A stretch of 64,000 nt of DNA, taken from Paraflavisolibacter caeni (GTDB taxonomy: Bacteria > Bacteroidota > Bacteroidia > Chitinophagales > Chitinophagaceae). This document shows positions 1 through 8,450 of this stretch, in pieces. Position 1 is the first letter of the stretch. The number at the start of each line of letters is the position of its first letter. Below the pieces are notes generated by a model that had not been told where the DNA came from, ran no database searches, and was given only the letters and a program-made list of their open reading frames with translations. The stretch is taken from positions 62,001 to 126,000 of the forward strand of contig NZ_JAOTIF010000018.1 of the NCBI RefSeq assembly GCF_025628885.1, written 5' to 3'. The position numbers and the translations under genes are program-made.

Positions 1-762
1 AACATAACCGCTATAGCTTACCACCGACTGTCCTTTTTTTCCTCTTTTGGTTGTGACCATGATCACACCGTTGGCAGCACGGTTACCGTAAATAGCTGTA
101 GCAGCAGCATCTTTCAATACATCGATAGAAGCAATATCATCAGGCGCGATAGCAGAGATATCAGCACCGGGAACTCCATCGATCACATAGAAAGGAGATT
201 GTGAACTGTTTAAGGTAGAAGCACCACGCAACACCACAGCAGAAGGCCTGTTAGGGTCGCCGCTGGCAGAGATATTCAAGCCGGGGACTTTACCTTGTAA
301 TAATTGTCCCACATCGGTAATAGCGCCACGGTTCAAATCTTCAGGCTTTACACTGGTAACGGCGCTTGATAAGTTTTTACGAGAGCTACGGCCGTAACCC
401 ACCATTACTACCTCATTCAATTGAGCCACTTTTTCATTCAACACTACGGCCAGAATCTTACCAGCTGCCGCCGTAGCTTCCCTGGATTCAAAGTTGATGG
501 CCGAAAAAGTGAGGGTAGCAGTTGGTGACGCCTTGATGGTGAAAGAACCGGTCTGATCGGTCAACACCGCTTTGTTGGTTCCTTTTACAGTAACGGTTAT
601 GCCAACAGCAGGTTGTCCCTTGCTGTCGGTTACGGTTCCCTTTACTTCCTGCGTTCCCTGGGCGATGGCAGAGGTGAAGCCCGCTAAGAAAATGAGCATC
701 AACAGCAAGGAAGGGCCTTTCCGATTGCTGCGTTTCATTAAAAGAGTCTTCTTTTCATACAT
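1..762 (-). CDS. SusC/RagA TonB-linked outer-membrane transporter, N-terminal part
   Basis: The frame is open from an ATG at 762 to the left edge, so only the first 254 codons are present. It starts MYEKKTLLMKR, has a hydrophobic signal segment ending near AIAQ, then a carboxypeptidase-D regulatory-like domain, then a TonB plug with the MVGYGRSSRKN and PFYVIDGVPG segments typical of SusC. The family forms a 22-strand barrel that, with a SusD lipoprotein, imports oligosaccharides or similar nutrients. An internal ATG at 738 is a possible alternative start. The protein is closely similar throughout to the complete SusC at 8451-11495 and lies directly downstream of MIOX copy 1, with a 59-bp gap, as that SusC lies downstream of MIOX copy 2. 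The substrate is inferred only from these neighbours. Confidence 0.93.
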   Translation of the reverse strand, partial: MYEKKTLLMKRSNRKGPSLLLMLIFLAGFTSAIAQGTQEVKGTVTDSKGQPAVGITVTVKGTNKAVLTDQTGSFTIKASPTATLTFSAINFESREATAAAGKILAVVLNEKVAQLNEVVMVGYGRSSRKNLSSAVTSVKPEDLNRGAITDVGQLLQGKVPGLNISASGDPNRPSAVVLRGASTLNSSQSPFYVIDGVPGADISAIAPDDIASIDVLKDAAATAIYGNRAANGVIMVTTKRGKKGQSVVSYSGYV

Positions 763-821
763 ATGGCTGCGTTTTAACAGTTAGATGTTCGTTTTTAAAG
801 TGGATCTATCAAAAAATTGGT

Positions 822-1700
822 TTAGAACCTCAGTGTTTTAGGCAAATATTTATTCACCAGTTCTTCATAATAAGGCTGTAGTTTATTCCAATCAGGAGGT
901 GTAGGACTTTTTGAGTATAAGTCATAAGAGTTAAAAAGCCTTACCCACGCAAACATTTTGTGGTCATGCTCGTCCATCAAATGGTCATAAGCTCCCTCTC
1001 TGTGCTGGGCATAAAAAGAATGATAGCGGAGCATATACAGAGCCGGCTCGGGAAGATAATCCTTCATCATGGCATAGATATACTCATCATGCCCCCACGA
1101 CATATGAACATTACGCAGGCCACAATTGGGTGCATAAATGCCAAACTTTGTATTGTATTTCTCGTTTTCGAAATCAGGATTGTTTTTAAAGAACTCATGA
1201 TATACAATTTTGTCTGAATAGGCACATCCCACAGGGAAGGTATCACCTACTACTGCCCACTGCGGTTCACCAAACAAACAGAGCACCTTGCCCATGTCGT
1301 GCATTAAACCAGCAAGCACCATCCAGTCGGGATGACCATCGGCACGTACGGCTTCTGAAGTTTGCAAGAGGTGTTGAAACTGGCTTAAATCAGTATCAGG
1401 ATCTGAGTCATCAACCAATTGATTGAGGAAATCAAATGCTTCCCAAACGGTCATTACTTTCCTATCAAAACTTAAGAACTCCTCCCGCTTCTGCATCACA
1501 AAATCAAATGTCTGATACTGGTGGTTCAACTTGTAAAATTCACGAACCGAATCACGGGCAGGCGCTTCATAATTTCTGAAGGCCTCTACACTCTTTTCTT
1601 TGGCTATGGTACCAGGCTCCGGATACCGTCTCAGCAAGTCATCCTCCCATTCATCAAGACTCTGTAATGGAGAGAATTGAGATAATTCTTGTACACTCAT
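822..1700 (-). CDS. myo-inositol oxygenase (MIOX), copy 1
   Basis: 292 residues, the usual MIOX length. MIOX is a cytoplasmic mixed-valent di-iron enzyme that cleaves myo-inositol with O2 to D-glucuronate. The six expected iron ligands are all visible by comparison with the animal enzyme: H110 in QFQHLLQ, H134 and D135 in GLMHDMGK, H204 in SWGHDEY, H227 in RYHSFY and D260 in FNSYDLYSKS. The VDDSDPDTDLSQ stretch and the C-terminal PYYEELVNKYLP stretch are also typical. By hand count it matches copy 2 (11609-12487) at 235 of 292 positions, with identical length and no gaps. It has no signal peptide. It is likely co-transcribed with the SusC gene downstream; a LacI-type operator lies about 240 bp upstream. 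MIOX is common in eukaryotes and less so in bacteria. Confidence 0.93.
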   Translation of the reverse strand: MSVQELSQFSPLQSLDEWEDDLLRRYPEPGTIAKEKSVEAFRNYEAPARDSVREFYKLNHQYQTFDFVMQKREEFLSFDRKVMTVWEAFDFLNQLVDDSDPDTDLSQFQHLLQTSEAVRADGHPDWMVLAGLMHDMGKVLCLFGEPQWAVVGDTFPVGCAYSDKIVYHEFFKNNPDFENEKYNTKFGIYAPNCGLRNVHMSWGHDEYIYAMMKDYLPEPALYMLRYHSFYAQHREGAYDHLMDEHDHKMFAWVRLFNSYDLYSKSPTPPDWNKLQPYYEELVNKYLPKTLRF

Positions 1701-1943
1701 TAGTGATGATTATTGATTTCCGTTTAATTGAAGTATGAAATAAATGAAGTGAAAGTGCAGCTATATTACCAGCAAACAGTATCCTGCATGTGAATTATGC
1801 AATGTCGCAAATAAGATTTCTTAATACATGAAAAATAATGGCAAGCAATCATAGCAAGTGTTGTTTTAATCATTAGGCTTTCGTCAATTCTGATGCGAAT
1901 ATGAGCGATTTAATAATCGTAAAATCTACGATAAACCAAATTT

Positions 1944-1961
1944 TACGAAAACGATTTCGTA
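1944..1961. promoter_or_regulatory. LacI-family operator, left copy
   Basis: The 18-bp site TACGAAAACGATTTCGTA is a near-perfect palindrome around a central CG, the usual form of LacI/GalR-family operators, with only one symmetric mismatch pair. An identical 18-mer sits at 12689-12706 just upstream of the lacI gene. Here it lies upstream of MIOX copy 1 and probably lets the regulator at 12756-13766 control both MIOX-SusC units. Confidence 0.72.
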
Positions 1962-2006
1962 CCTTTCTGATTAAGCGATCGACTTTGATTGCCTTCTAAT
2001 TGAAAG

Positions 2007-2028
2007 GGATACCTGCAAGCGCTGAAAG
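2007..2028 (+). pseudogene. 22-bp scrap of a deleted lacI gene
   Basis: These 22 bases are identical to 13356-13377 inside the lacI gene (codons for G-Y-L-Q-A-L-K). They directly follow sequence resembling the lacI upstream region. The simplest reading is that a second lacI once lay here and lost everything from its start to about codon 200, and also everything after this scrap. It is far too short to encode anything now. Confidence 0.75.
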
Positions 2029-2053
2029 CAATCCATTTATAGCAACCTTGGGT

Positions 2054-2133
2054 ACATAAGCCTTACAGTATCTTGCTGTATTGACTGCAGAAAGCTGAGA
2101 TCCATAAAGAGGCATGGAACTTACTAAATCATT
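2054..2133. repeat. 80-bp dispersed repeat, copy A
   Basis: Matches 32875-32954 in the same orientation at 71 of 80 positions by hand count, without gaps. The minus strand is open in one frame in both copies and reads NDxVSSMPLYG, then LSAxNTARYxKAYVP. Seven of the twelve codon differences counted over a slightly longer stretch fall at third positions, which hints at a coding origin. No terminal repeats or transposase were seen around it. Its nature is unknown. Confidence 0.7.
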
Positions 2134-2155
2134 GACCAAACGACCATATTTTTTT

Positions 2156-3781
2156 CTACCAGAACACTGTATATAAAGCGGTTAATATTCCCAATATAAT
2201 GACGGAGCTCAATACAAACCCAGGTGATACCCGGTAAAGTGCCCGGTCGACTTTTATAACCTCTGTCACCGCGCTGCGCTTAGAAAGACTCATGATTACC
2301 ATCAATAAAGTGATGACAATAAATGTAATGGACATTCTGTCTAAAAAAGGGAAATCAGGGAAAGCTCCATTTGTCCAAACAGGTAAGAATTTTAATAAAG
2401 TAGATACCGGAATGGTTAACAATGCACCGGCCAAGGCGGCATTGGCAGTTGTTCTTTTCCAGAACAATCCCAGCAAAAAAATAGCCAGCACACCGGGTGA
2501 AAAGAAACCTACATATTCCTGTATAAACTGGTAAGCCTGGTCGAGAGAACGCAGGGAGGGCGTAATGATAGCAGCAATGACCATAGAAACAATCACTGCC
2601 CCCCGGCCAACACGAATTAGCTTTCTCTCTGATGCCTCTTTGTCAAAATATTTCTGATAAATATCAAGGCAAAAGATGGTGGATATACTATTTGCTTTAC
2701 CGGCCAGAGAAGCAACAATAGCAGCAGTTAATGCAGCAAAGGCCACACCTTTTAATCCTGCAGGCAGTAAATTCATCAAGGTAGGATAAGCATGGTCTGG
2801 TTTTACCACACCTGTAGCATCCATCATTTCTGCCTGGAATAACCCTTTCTGATGTAATACATACATGGTAATGCCGGGTAACACAGCAATGACAGGAATG
2901 AGCAATTTTAGAAATGCAGCAAACAGGATTCCTTTGCGGGCCGTATGCAAATCGGCCCCCAGGGCTCTCTGAACAATGTACTGATTACAGCCCCAATAAG
3001 CCAGGTTATTCACCAGCATTCCGCCTACAATTACCGAAATTCCCGGAAGATCTTTGTAATACTTGTGTGAAGGCGCAAAGATCATATGAAAATGCGAAGG
3101 TGCTTCCTTGCGCAAAACAGAAAGAGCACTGAAAACATCACCACCATAACCAAACTCCCTGGACAACAAAGTCAAAGCAAGATATGTAGTTATCAAACCG
3201 CCAATAATCAACACAACAACTTGTATTACATCAGTATAACCAATTACTTTCATACCTCCTAGTGTTACCACTGCAGAGAACAGGGTTAATCCAACAATGC
3301 AAGTTTCAAAACTTAAACCGGAGATAGAAGAAATAGCCAGCGCACCAAGGTAAATGATAGATGTTAGGTTAACAAACACATAAACCAGCAGCCAAAATAC
3401 CGCCATAATGGTACTGACCTTATCATTGTACCGCATAGCTAAAAATTGCGGCATGGTGTATATCTTGTTCTTTAGATAAAGGGGAATGAAGAAAACAGCC
3501 ACCAATATCAAGGTGGCTGCAGCCATCCACTCATAGGTAGAAATAGCTAGCCCCAATGCAAAGCCGGAGCCGGACATACCAATGAAATGTTCTGCAGAAA
3601 TATTAGAGGCGATAAGGGAAGCACCAATAGCCCACCACGTTAGTGCCCCTTCTGCCAAAAAGAAATCTTTGGAACTGGCCGCGGCAGATCTCTTTTTGTG
3701 ATAAATATGATATCCATAAGCTGATATGCCAATGAAGTAAATGAAGAATACAATATAGTCAGCTAGTTGTAAAGATTTCAT
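2156..3781 (-). CDS. sodium/solute symporter, SGLT type (SSS family)
   Basis: 541 residues, entirely rich in hydrophobic segments, with about 14 predicted membrane helices. SSS family features include the N-terminal DYIVFFIYFIGISAYG helix, the FLAEGALTWWAIGASLIASNISAEHFIGMSG segment (helix 1/2 region with the substrate and sodium site) and the GLKGVAFAALTAAIVASLAGKANS segment. Members couple Na+ influx to uptake of sugars, inositols, sugar acids or other solutes across the inner membrane. Placement in a set with two MIOX genes makes myo-inositol or glucuronate a reasonable substrate, but the sequence alone cannot decide. The phosphatase gene starts 93 bp beyond its start codon, upstream in the same orientation. 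Confidence 0.9.
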   Translation of the reverse strand: MKSLQLADYIVFFIYFIGISAYGYHIYHKKRSAAASSKDFFLAEGALTWWAIGASLIASNISAEHFIGMSGSGFALGLAISTYEWMAAATLILVAVFFIPLYLKNKIYTMPQFLAMRYNDKVSTIMAVFWLLVYVFVNLTSIIYLGALAISSISGLSFETCIVGLTLFSAVVTLGGMKVIGYTDVIQVVVLIIGGLITTYLALTLLSREFGYGGDVFSALSVLRKEAPSHFHMIFAPSHKYYKDLPGISVIVGGMLVNNLAYWGCNQYIVQRALGADLHTARKGILFAAFLKLLIPVIAVLPGITMYVLHQKGLFQAEMMDATGVVKPDHAYPTLMNLLPAGLKGVAFAALTAAIVASLAGKANSISTIFCLDIYQKYFDKEASERKLIRVGRGAVIVSMVIAAIITPSLRSLDQAYQFIQEYVGFFSPGVLAIFLLGLFWKRTTANAALAGALLTIPVSTLLKFLPVWTNGAFPDFPFLDRMSITFIVITLLMVIMSLSKRSAVTEVIKVDRALYRVSPGFVLSSVIILGILTALYTVFW

Positions 3782-3874
3782 ATAACAGCAATTTCAAAAT
3801 ATTTAATTGTACAACTTAAAAATTAATTGCCCCAGTAAAGCATCAAGTGACACAAACGAGGGATGCAATTGCAT

Positions 3875-4855
3875 TTATTTCTTAATACTTGTTTTATAGA
3901 TCACCTTTCCTGTGTAATCAATAGCTTGCACCAACATTTCGTTGTCTGTAACTGAAAAAGTCAAAAAGCCATATTCAGACGCAACCATCAAGCTTTCCGG
4001 AATTAATCTTACTGGTGTTTTTTCCGAAGCTGATCCTGAAATAAAGTGATGTGTTTTTCCATTGGGTAATATATGTTGCAAACTATGTTCATGACCGGAT
4101 AAATAAACATCCACCTGGTATCGGTCGAGAATGCCTTTTAAAGAACGATAAACTGCTTTGGTATCGTACCCCTCTGTCCTGCTACCCCCGGTGTATATCG
4201 GATGATGACCTACTACAATTTTCCACTTGATGTTTTTCGATGGATTACTCAACACTTCCTCTAACCACTTCTTTTGTGCCGTAGAATCCTGCGTACGAAC
4301 GTTCGGACCATATTCCGGATTTTTATAGAACTCCGGGATCAATGGGTTGGTATCGATAAAAGCAATCAATACCTGTCGCGTTGTATCGAAGTTGATGGCA
4401 AATGTCTTTGCATAGTAGCGTGCAGGCATCTTCCAGCGGCGACTGATTTTTGAATAGGCTACCTGGGCATCGGGATTAGATTTATAATCGTGGTTTCCTA
4501 AAATAGAATACCAATCCCATTGCAGGGAGAAAGCAGTATAAATATCTTCGAATGAATATTTGAATAAAGGATCCTGCTCACTAATGACGCCACTGGGATA
4601 AAAATTATCGCCGGTAGATATAATGAAACTGGCATACAAAGCTGCTGCCGTTTTACCCATTTGTACGGCCACTTCTTTTTGATGGTCGGCGCCGTTGCGA
4701 CCCCAATCACCCAAAACAAGAAAATTCAAGACACTGTCCTTCTTTGTCAGCATCGAATCTTTCCGATTATAATGAACTCCTTCCCTAATCAACACTTGTG
4801 CTTGCACAGGATTGAATCCCATCAAGAACAACAACAAAAAAAGAATTATTTTCAT
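3875..4855 (-). CDS. secreted purple-acid-phosphatase-like metallophosphoesterase
   Basis: 326 residues with a signal peptide ending near PVQAQ (residue 20). The calcineurin-like phosphoesterase motifs appear in order: LGDWG (D50), TGDNFY (D83, with Y86 as in purple acid phosphatases), LGNHDY (N121, H122), VVGHHPIY and LSGHEH. The size and the GDNFY motif fit the small mammalian-type (tartrate-resistant) purple acid phosphatases, which carry an Fe-metal centre and hydrolyse phosphate monoesters; some family members act on phytate. It lies between the symporter and a toroid protein in the MIOX/SusCD set, so release of phosphate from a phosphorylated inositol or sugar before import is a plausible role. 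That role is inference. Confidence 0.87.
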   Translation of the reverse strand: MKIILFLLLFLMGFNPVQAQVLIREGVHYNRKDSMLTKKDSVLNFLVLGDWGRNGADHQKEVAVQMGKTAAALYASFIISTGDNFYPSGVISEQDPLFKYSFEDIYTAFSLQWDWYSILGNHDYKSNPDAQVAYSKISRRWKMPARYYAKTFAINFDTTRQVLIAFIDTNPLIPEFYKNPEYGPNVRTQDSTAQKKWLEEVLSNPSKNIKWKIVVGHHPIYTGGSRTEGYDTKAVYRSLKGILDRYQVDVYLSGHEHSLQHILPNGKTHHFISGSASEKTPVRLIPESLMVASEYGFLTFSVTDNEMLVQAIDYTGKVIYKTSIKK

Positions 4856-4898
4856 TTTGTCAAATGCGGTTAAAATAATTTGTTATGCAATGCTTTTA

Positions 4899-6698
4899 TT
4901 AACTAAAAGTGAGTTTATGTGTAAAAGGAGTAAGGCCTGTAAGATAAACATGCATACCTTCTGTACGTAAACTTCCAAAATGTGAACTATACCTTTCTCC
5001 TTCTAAATTCCTGATTGACTTTTGACTGACTGTGCCGGGTCCAAATTGGATGACATCACCACCAAACTCATATTGTCCCATTCCTTGTTCGAGGAAGCTG
5101 TTGCCATTTTCTGACTCCGATACACCTATCAATTTACCGCCTTCTTTAAAACATAGCTCAATGGTTACTTGCACACCAGCCTGACCTGTGACCTCAAAGG
5201 CGAGCTCATTGCTGCCATTTGTTTCACTTAAAGAAATGGTTGTTTCCAAAGTTTTTACGTTGCTTGTTGGCCGGTGTTCAAAATCCATTTTGTTCCAGAA
5301 CCTGTCGTCAATGCTTGGCGATAATTGGTAATCCCCATCCGTCTTTCTAAACTTTTTGGGAAGCGGCTGATAATAAGGTACTGTCAACTTCTTATGCAGG
5401 ATATAATTGTTGCCAGCTTTTTTCAGTCCTTCACTATAGAAATAACCTGTACTGAAAAAGCTGGTGGACAAGCGCATATATTTTAAGATAGCATTACCTT
5501 TTCTGTATGAATAGAAATCAGGACTGTTAGAACGGCCGGAAGCAATCATGATAGGCCAATCTACACCGCCAAAGAAAGTAGTTGTTATTGCGCCATTGCG
5601 CATCCGTAACAAATGAGATTGGGCAAACAATTTTTCATAATTCACCAGAGGTGTGACAGCCGCGGGCAGCTCTTTCTGCAACAAAGGTTCTTCTAAAAAA
5701 TAGATCATGTCTCTATTTAAAACACGTTCTTCAAACCCTTTCATTTGCTCCATCATTATGGCAATAGCCGCAAAAGTGCTGTTGTTTTCCCTGATAGCCA
5801 TATAACGGTAGAGCATGTAGTAATTTAAAATACTGAGTGGGGAGTTTGGGTCCGGCTGGATAAAATGATATTGGTCCTGCCTTCTTGAGTCGTTGGCTAC
5901 CAAATCACCGTTTGGCTCCATGTAATAGTACGTTGTATCCAGGTTCTTCTTAACAGGTTCAAACAATGATGGCTTATTTAGTAACCTGGCCATGGTCAAA
6001 AACGCAGTGTTCTCTACATAAGAATATATGCGGCTTCTTTCAGGATAGTTGCCATCACTGTTGATGTAAATACCTTCACCTAACCAGTCTTCAATTCTGT
6101 CAACGTATTTTTTGTTTGGATACAGGGCATTTATCCGAGCCAAAGCTGCACTAATCACCCATCGATGATTAGGTGTGTGTACACCACCAGCTATTAATCC
6201 ATCGCCGGCTTTCAGCAAAAATGTTTTGAGGTTACCCTTCAAATCGCTGAGGGCTTCACTGTTTTCTTTTTGGAGCGGAAAAACTGCCGCTGTAACAATT
6301 TCTACTATAAAAGCAGTATCGGGAGGTGACTCTAAATTTCCAACGTTTACAGTACCATCTGCTGTTTGCGCATGAAGCAGGTGCTGCGATAATTTTTGAA
6401 GAGGAGCAAGCAACGAGGGAACATGATAATACTTAGAAGTTTCGCAGCAATAAGATGCAACCAGTGTTCCCAGATCATACCCTATCTTCCGGCTAAATTC
6501 TCTTTTATCAAAGTTTGTTTGCAACAGCTTTTCCACCTGCGTATCGTTAGCCAATACCATGCGGTTGAATAAATCATCTTTCAAGGAAGGAGATTGGGCC
6601 ATAGCTGATGCCTTCGTAAGCAAAGAAGGGGTCAACAAAACACCAGCACTTGCTTTTAATGATTGCATTAAAAAGGCACCACGATTTATTTTTTTCAT
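4899..6698 (-). CDS. secreted (alpha/alpha)-toroid plus beta-sandwich protein, polysaccharide-lyase-like
   Basis: 599 residues. It starts MKKINRGAFLMQSLKASAG with a long export signal ending near ASAMAQ. The first half is helix-rich and carries GGVHTPNHRW, then NPERS-like YPERSRIYSYVENTAF, similar in style to the His/Tyr-containing toroid of heparinase-type and other polysaccharide lyases. The C-terminal 150 residues look like beta-sheet. I do not recognise a specific family. Its position just after SusC/SusD and before a phosphatase suggests action on the imported substrate or its precursor, in the periplasm or on the surface. A lyase or hydrolase function remains unproven. Confidence 0.75.
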   Translation of the reverse strand: MKKINRGAFLMQSLKASAGVLLTPSLLTKASAMAQSPSLKDDLFNRMVLANDTQVEKLLQTNFDKREFSRKIGYDLGTLVASYCCETSKYYHVPSLLAPLQKLSQHLLHAQTADGTVNVGNLESPPDTAFIVEIVTAAVFPLQKENSEALSDLKGNLKTFLLKAGDGLIAGGVHTPNHRWVISAALARINALYPNKKYVDRIEDWLGEGIYINSDGNYPERSRIYSYVENTAFLTMARLLNKPSLFEPVKKNLDTTYYYMEPNGDLVANDSRRQDQYHFIQPDPNSPLSILNYYMLYRYMAIRENNSTFAAIAIMMEQMKGFEERVLNRDMIYFLEEPLLQKELPAAVTPLVNYEKLFAQSHLLRMRNGAITTTFFGGVDWPIMIASGRSNSPDFYSYRKGNAILKYMRLSTSFFSTGYFYSEGLKKAGNNYILHKKLTVPYYQPLPKKFRKTDGDYQLSPSIDDRFWNKMDFEHRPTSNVKTLETTISLSETNGSNELAFEVTGQAGVQVTIELCFKEGGKLIGVSESENGNSFLEQGMGQYEFGGDVIQFGPGTVSQKSIRNLEGERYSSHFGSLRTEGMHVYLTGLTPFTHKLTFS

Positions 6699-6756
6699 TG
6701 GAAGCTAATACAGTTAGAAAAATGAGTCTGGGATGTAATTCTACAACTATTTAAAC

Positions 6757-6787
6757 AAAATATCAGGGCAATCAGCCCTGATATTTT
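6757..6787 (-). terminator. stem-loop between susD and the downstream gene
   Basis: A perfect 13-bp stem (AAAATATCAGGGC with its complement) around a 5-base loop lies in the 111-bp gap after susD. On the minus strand the right side of the stem is followed by a T-rich run. It could act as a partial terminator that lowers expression of the enzyme genes relative to susC/susD, or as a 3' stabiliser. Confidence 0.7.
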
Positions 6788-6809
6788 AAGCTATGAGCAC
6801 ATTCCTTTT

Positions 6810-8426
6810 TTATTGATATCCAGGATTTTGTACCAGAGCAGGATTAAGCGCCATGGCACCTGTTGGAATCGGGAAAATACGCTTATATGCATTTGCATCA
6901 GTTTTAAAGCCCCAGGAGTTTTCGTACTTGCCAAAGCGGATCATGTCATTACGATGCCACGTTTCCCAGGCGAATTCACGGTTTCTTTCTGCATAGATAT
7001 CTTCTAATGTAACAGCTGATAAAGCTGGAGAGGTAGTACGGTTTGACCTTACCATATTCACCAGGGAAACAGGAGTATGTCCCAGGGTAGCTGTTCCGCC
7101 GCGAAGAATCGCTTCCGCTTTCATTAAAATAATATCGGAATAACGCAGGAAAGGAACATCATTACTCTGGTTTCTGTTAGTAGAAGTGCTGTCAGGATAA
7201 AACTTGTTGTTGCGATAGCCCAGGTTCCAGGCTATTTCATCATTTCCCAGATCAAATGCTGTTACACTTTGACGCAGTTCAATTTTGGGCGTTAAAGTTA
7301 CCTGATATGTTATAGGTGCCCCCCCGTCTGAACCGGTATAAAACTGGTTGTACCCTTGCTTGGTAGTGGATACAGTAACCGGAGTGCCGTTGTAATTATA
7401 CTGTGGACCCGTCAGCCATTGCTGATTCCTGATATCATTGGGGTCGTTAAAATAAGCATAGAACTCAGGTAAGGTGCTGCGCGGTGCACTGGGGGTATAG
7501 GGCATGCTAAAGGTTTTCTGCATTGATCGTGGCAAATCGTAGCGAGCATGATACATAAAACCATTGGTTCCCGGCAAAGCTACAAAAGCAGGGTCATAAG
7601 GAATAGCAAAGATGAACTCTTTCATTTGCGGTCCATTGCTGGGATAGAACATCTTTAAGTAACTGCTTCTGGGTTCAATTGCGTAAAGCCCGGAGTTGAT
7701 CACACTGTCACAAGCTGCAATGCAATCATTGTAGCGCTGTGCACCGGTGTACACTTCAGCATTCAGATACATCTTCGCTAAAAGAGCAAATGCTGTGTAC
7801 TTATTTGCGCGGCCATAAGTAGAAGTACCAGAAGCGGGGCTTAAATAAGGAAGGTTGGTTTTCACCTCAGTTTCTATGAAGTTGAAAACATCCTTACGTG
7901 GCGTGTTGGGCTTGGGATTGAAATCACCATACTCGGTTACTATTGGAACATTGCCATATAAATCCATCATCATAAAGTATGCAATGGCACGAACCATCTT
8001 TAATTCAGCTAAAGTTGCTGTCTTGCTTGCATCATCAGGCATGGTTTCATCTAAGATAGAAAGCGCCTGGTTTGTTGTTCCTATTACAACTGAAAGCCAG
8101 TTCCAGGTGCCGTTCGTGTTGCCATGGTCCTTGGTCCAGTTGTGGTAGTGCAGATTAATATAATTCTGGTTATCATACCAGTTGCCGCCCCTGGCAGGCA
8201 AAATGGCTTCATCAGTGCTCAATGATTGCATGAACCAGTAGTCTAATGAATAGTTGCCTCTTAAGGCAGCATAAGCCGGTCCCGTGGCTTGTATAAACTG
8301 TGATGGATTTTGAGGGAAAACATCCGGCGTCAGTTCCGTTTTGATCGGAACATCAATCTTGTGACAAGATGCTAATAAACAAATGAGCATCGCCGGAAAG
8401 AACAGATGATTCAATATCTTTTTCAT
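6810..8426 (-). CDS. SusD/RagB nutrient-binding outer-membrane lipoprotein
   Basis: 538 residues with a lipoprotein signal (PAMLICLLASC, lipidated Cys21). The N-terminal SusD-like domain (GPAYAALRGNYSLDYWFMQSLSTDE) and the TPR-like core (LAELKMVRAIAYFMMMDLYGNVPIV) are typical, as is the C-terminal IYAERNREFAWETWHRNDMIRFG segment. SusD proteins cap the SusC barrel and capture the substrate on the cell surface. It follows susC at 8451-11495 with a 24-bp gap, so the two are certainly a pair. Downstream is a strong stem-loop, then the enzyme genes. No SusD follows MIOX copy 1 inside this window. Confidence 0.95.
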   Translation of the reverse strand: MKKILNHLFFPAMLICLLASCHKIDVPIKTELTPDVFPQNPSQFIQATGPAYAALRGNYSLDYWFMQSLSTDEAILPARGGNWYDNQNYINLHYHNWTKDHGNTNGTWNWLSVVIGTTNQALSILDETMPDDASKTATLAELKMVRAIAYFMMMDLYGNVPIVTEYGDFNPKPNTPRKDVFNFIETEVKTNLPYLSPASGTSTYGRANKYTAFALLAKMYLNAEVYTGAQRYNDCIAACDSVINSGLYAIEPRSSYLKMFYPSNGPQMKEFIFAIPYDPAFVALPGTNGFMYHARYDLPRSMQKTFSMPYTPSAPRSTLPEFYAYFNDPNDIRNQQWLTGPQYNYNGTPVTVSTTKQGYNQFYTGSDGGAPITYQVTLTPKIELRQSVTAFDLGNDEIAWNLGYRNNKFYPDSTSTNRNQSNDVPFLRYSDIILMKAEAILRGGTATLGHTPVSLVNMVRSNRTTSPALSAVTLEDIYAERNREFAWETWHRNDMIRFGKYENSWGFKTDANAYKRIFPIPTGAMALNPALVQNPGYQ

Positions 8427-8450
8427 TGCAATATTTTTTATCAGAATGTT

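Larger units (their letters stand above)
1701..2155. other. intergenic region with relic regulator segment
   Basis: This 455-bp gap between MIOX copy 1 and the symporter holds no convincing gene. From about 1937 to 2005 it resembles the region just upstream of lacI (about 12682-12750), including the operator, after which it jumps to a scrap of internal lacI sequence and then to an 80-bp dispersed repeat. Each is listed separately. Confidence 0.7.
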
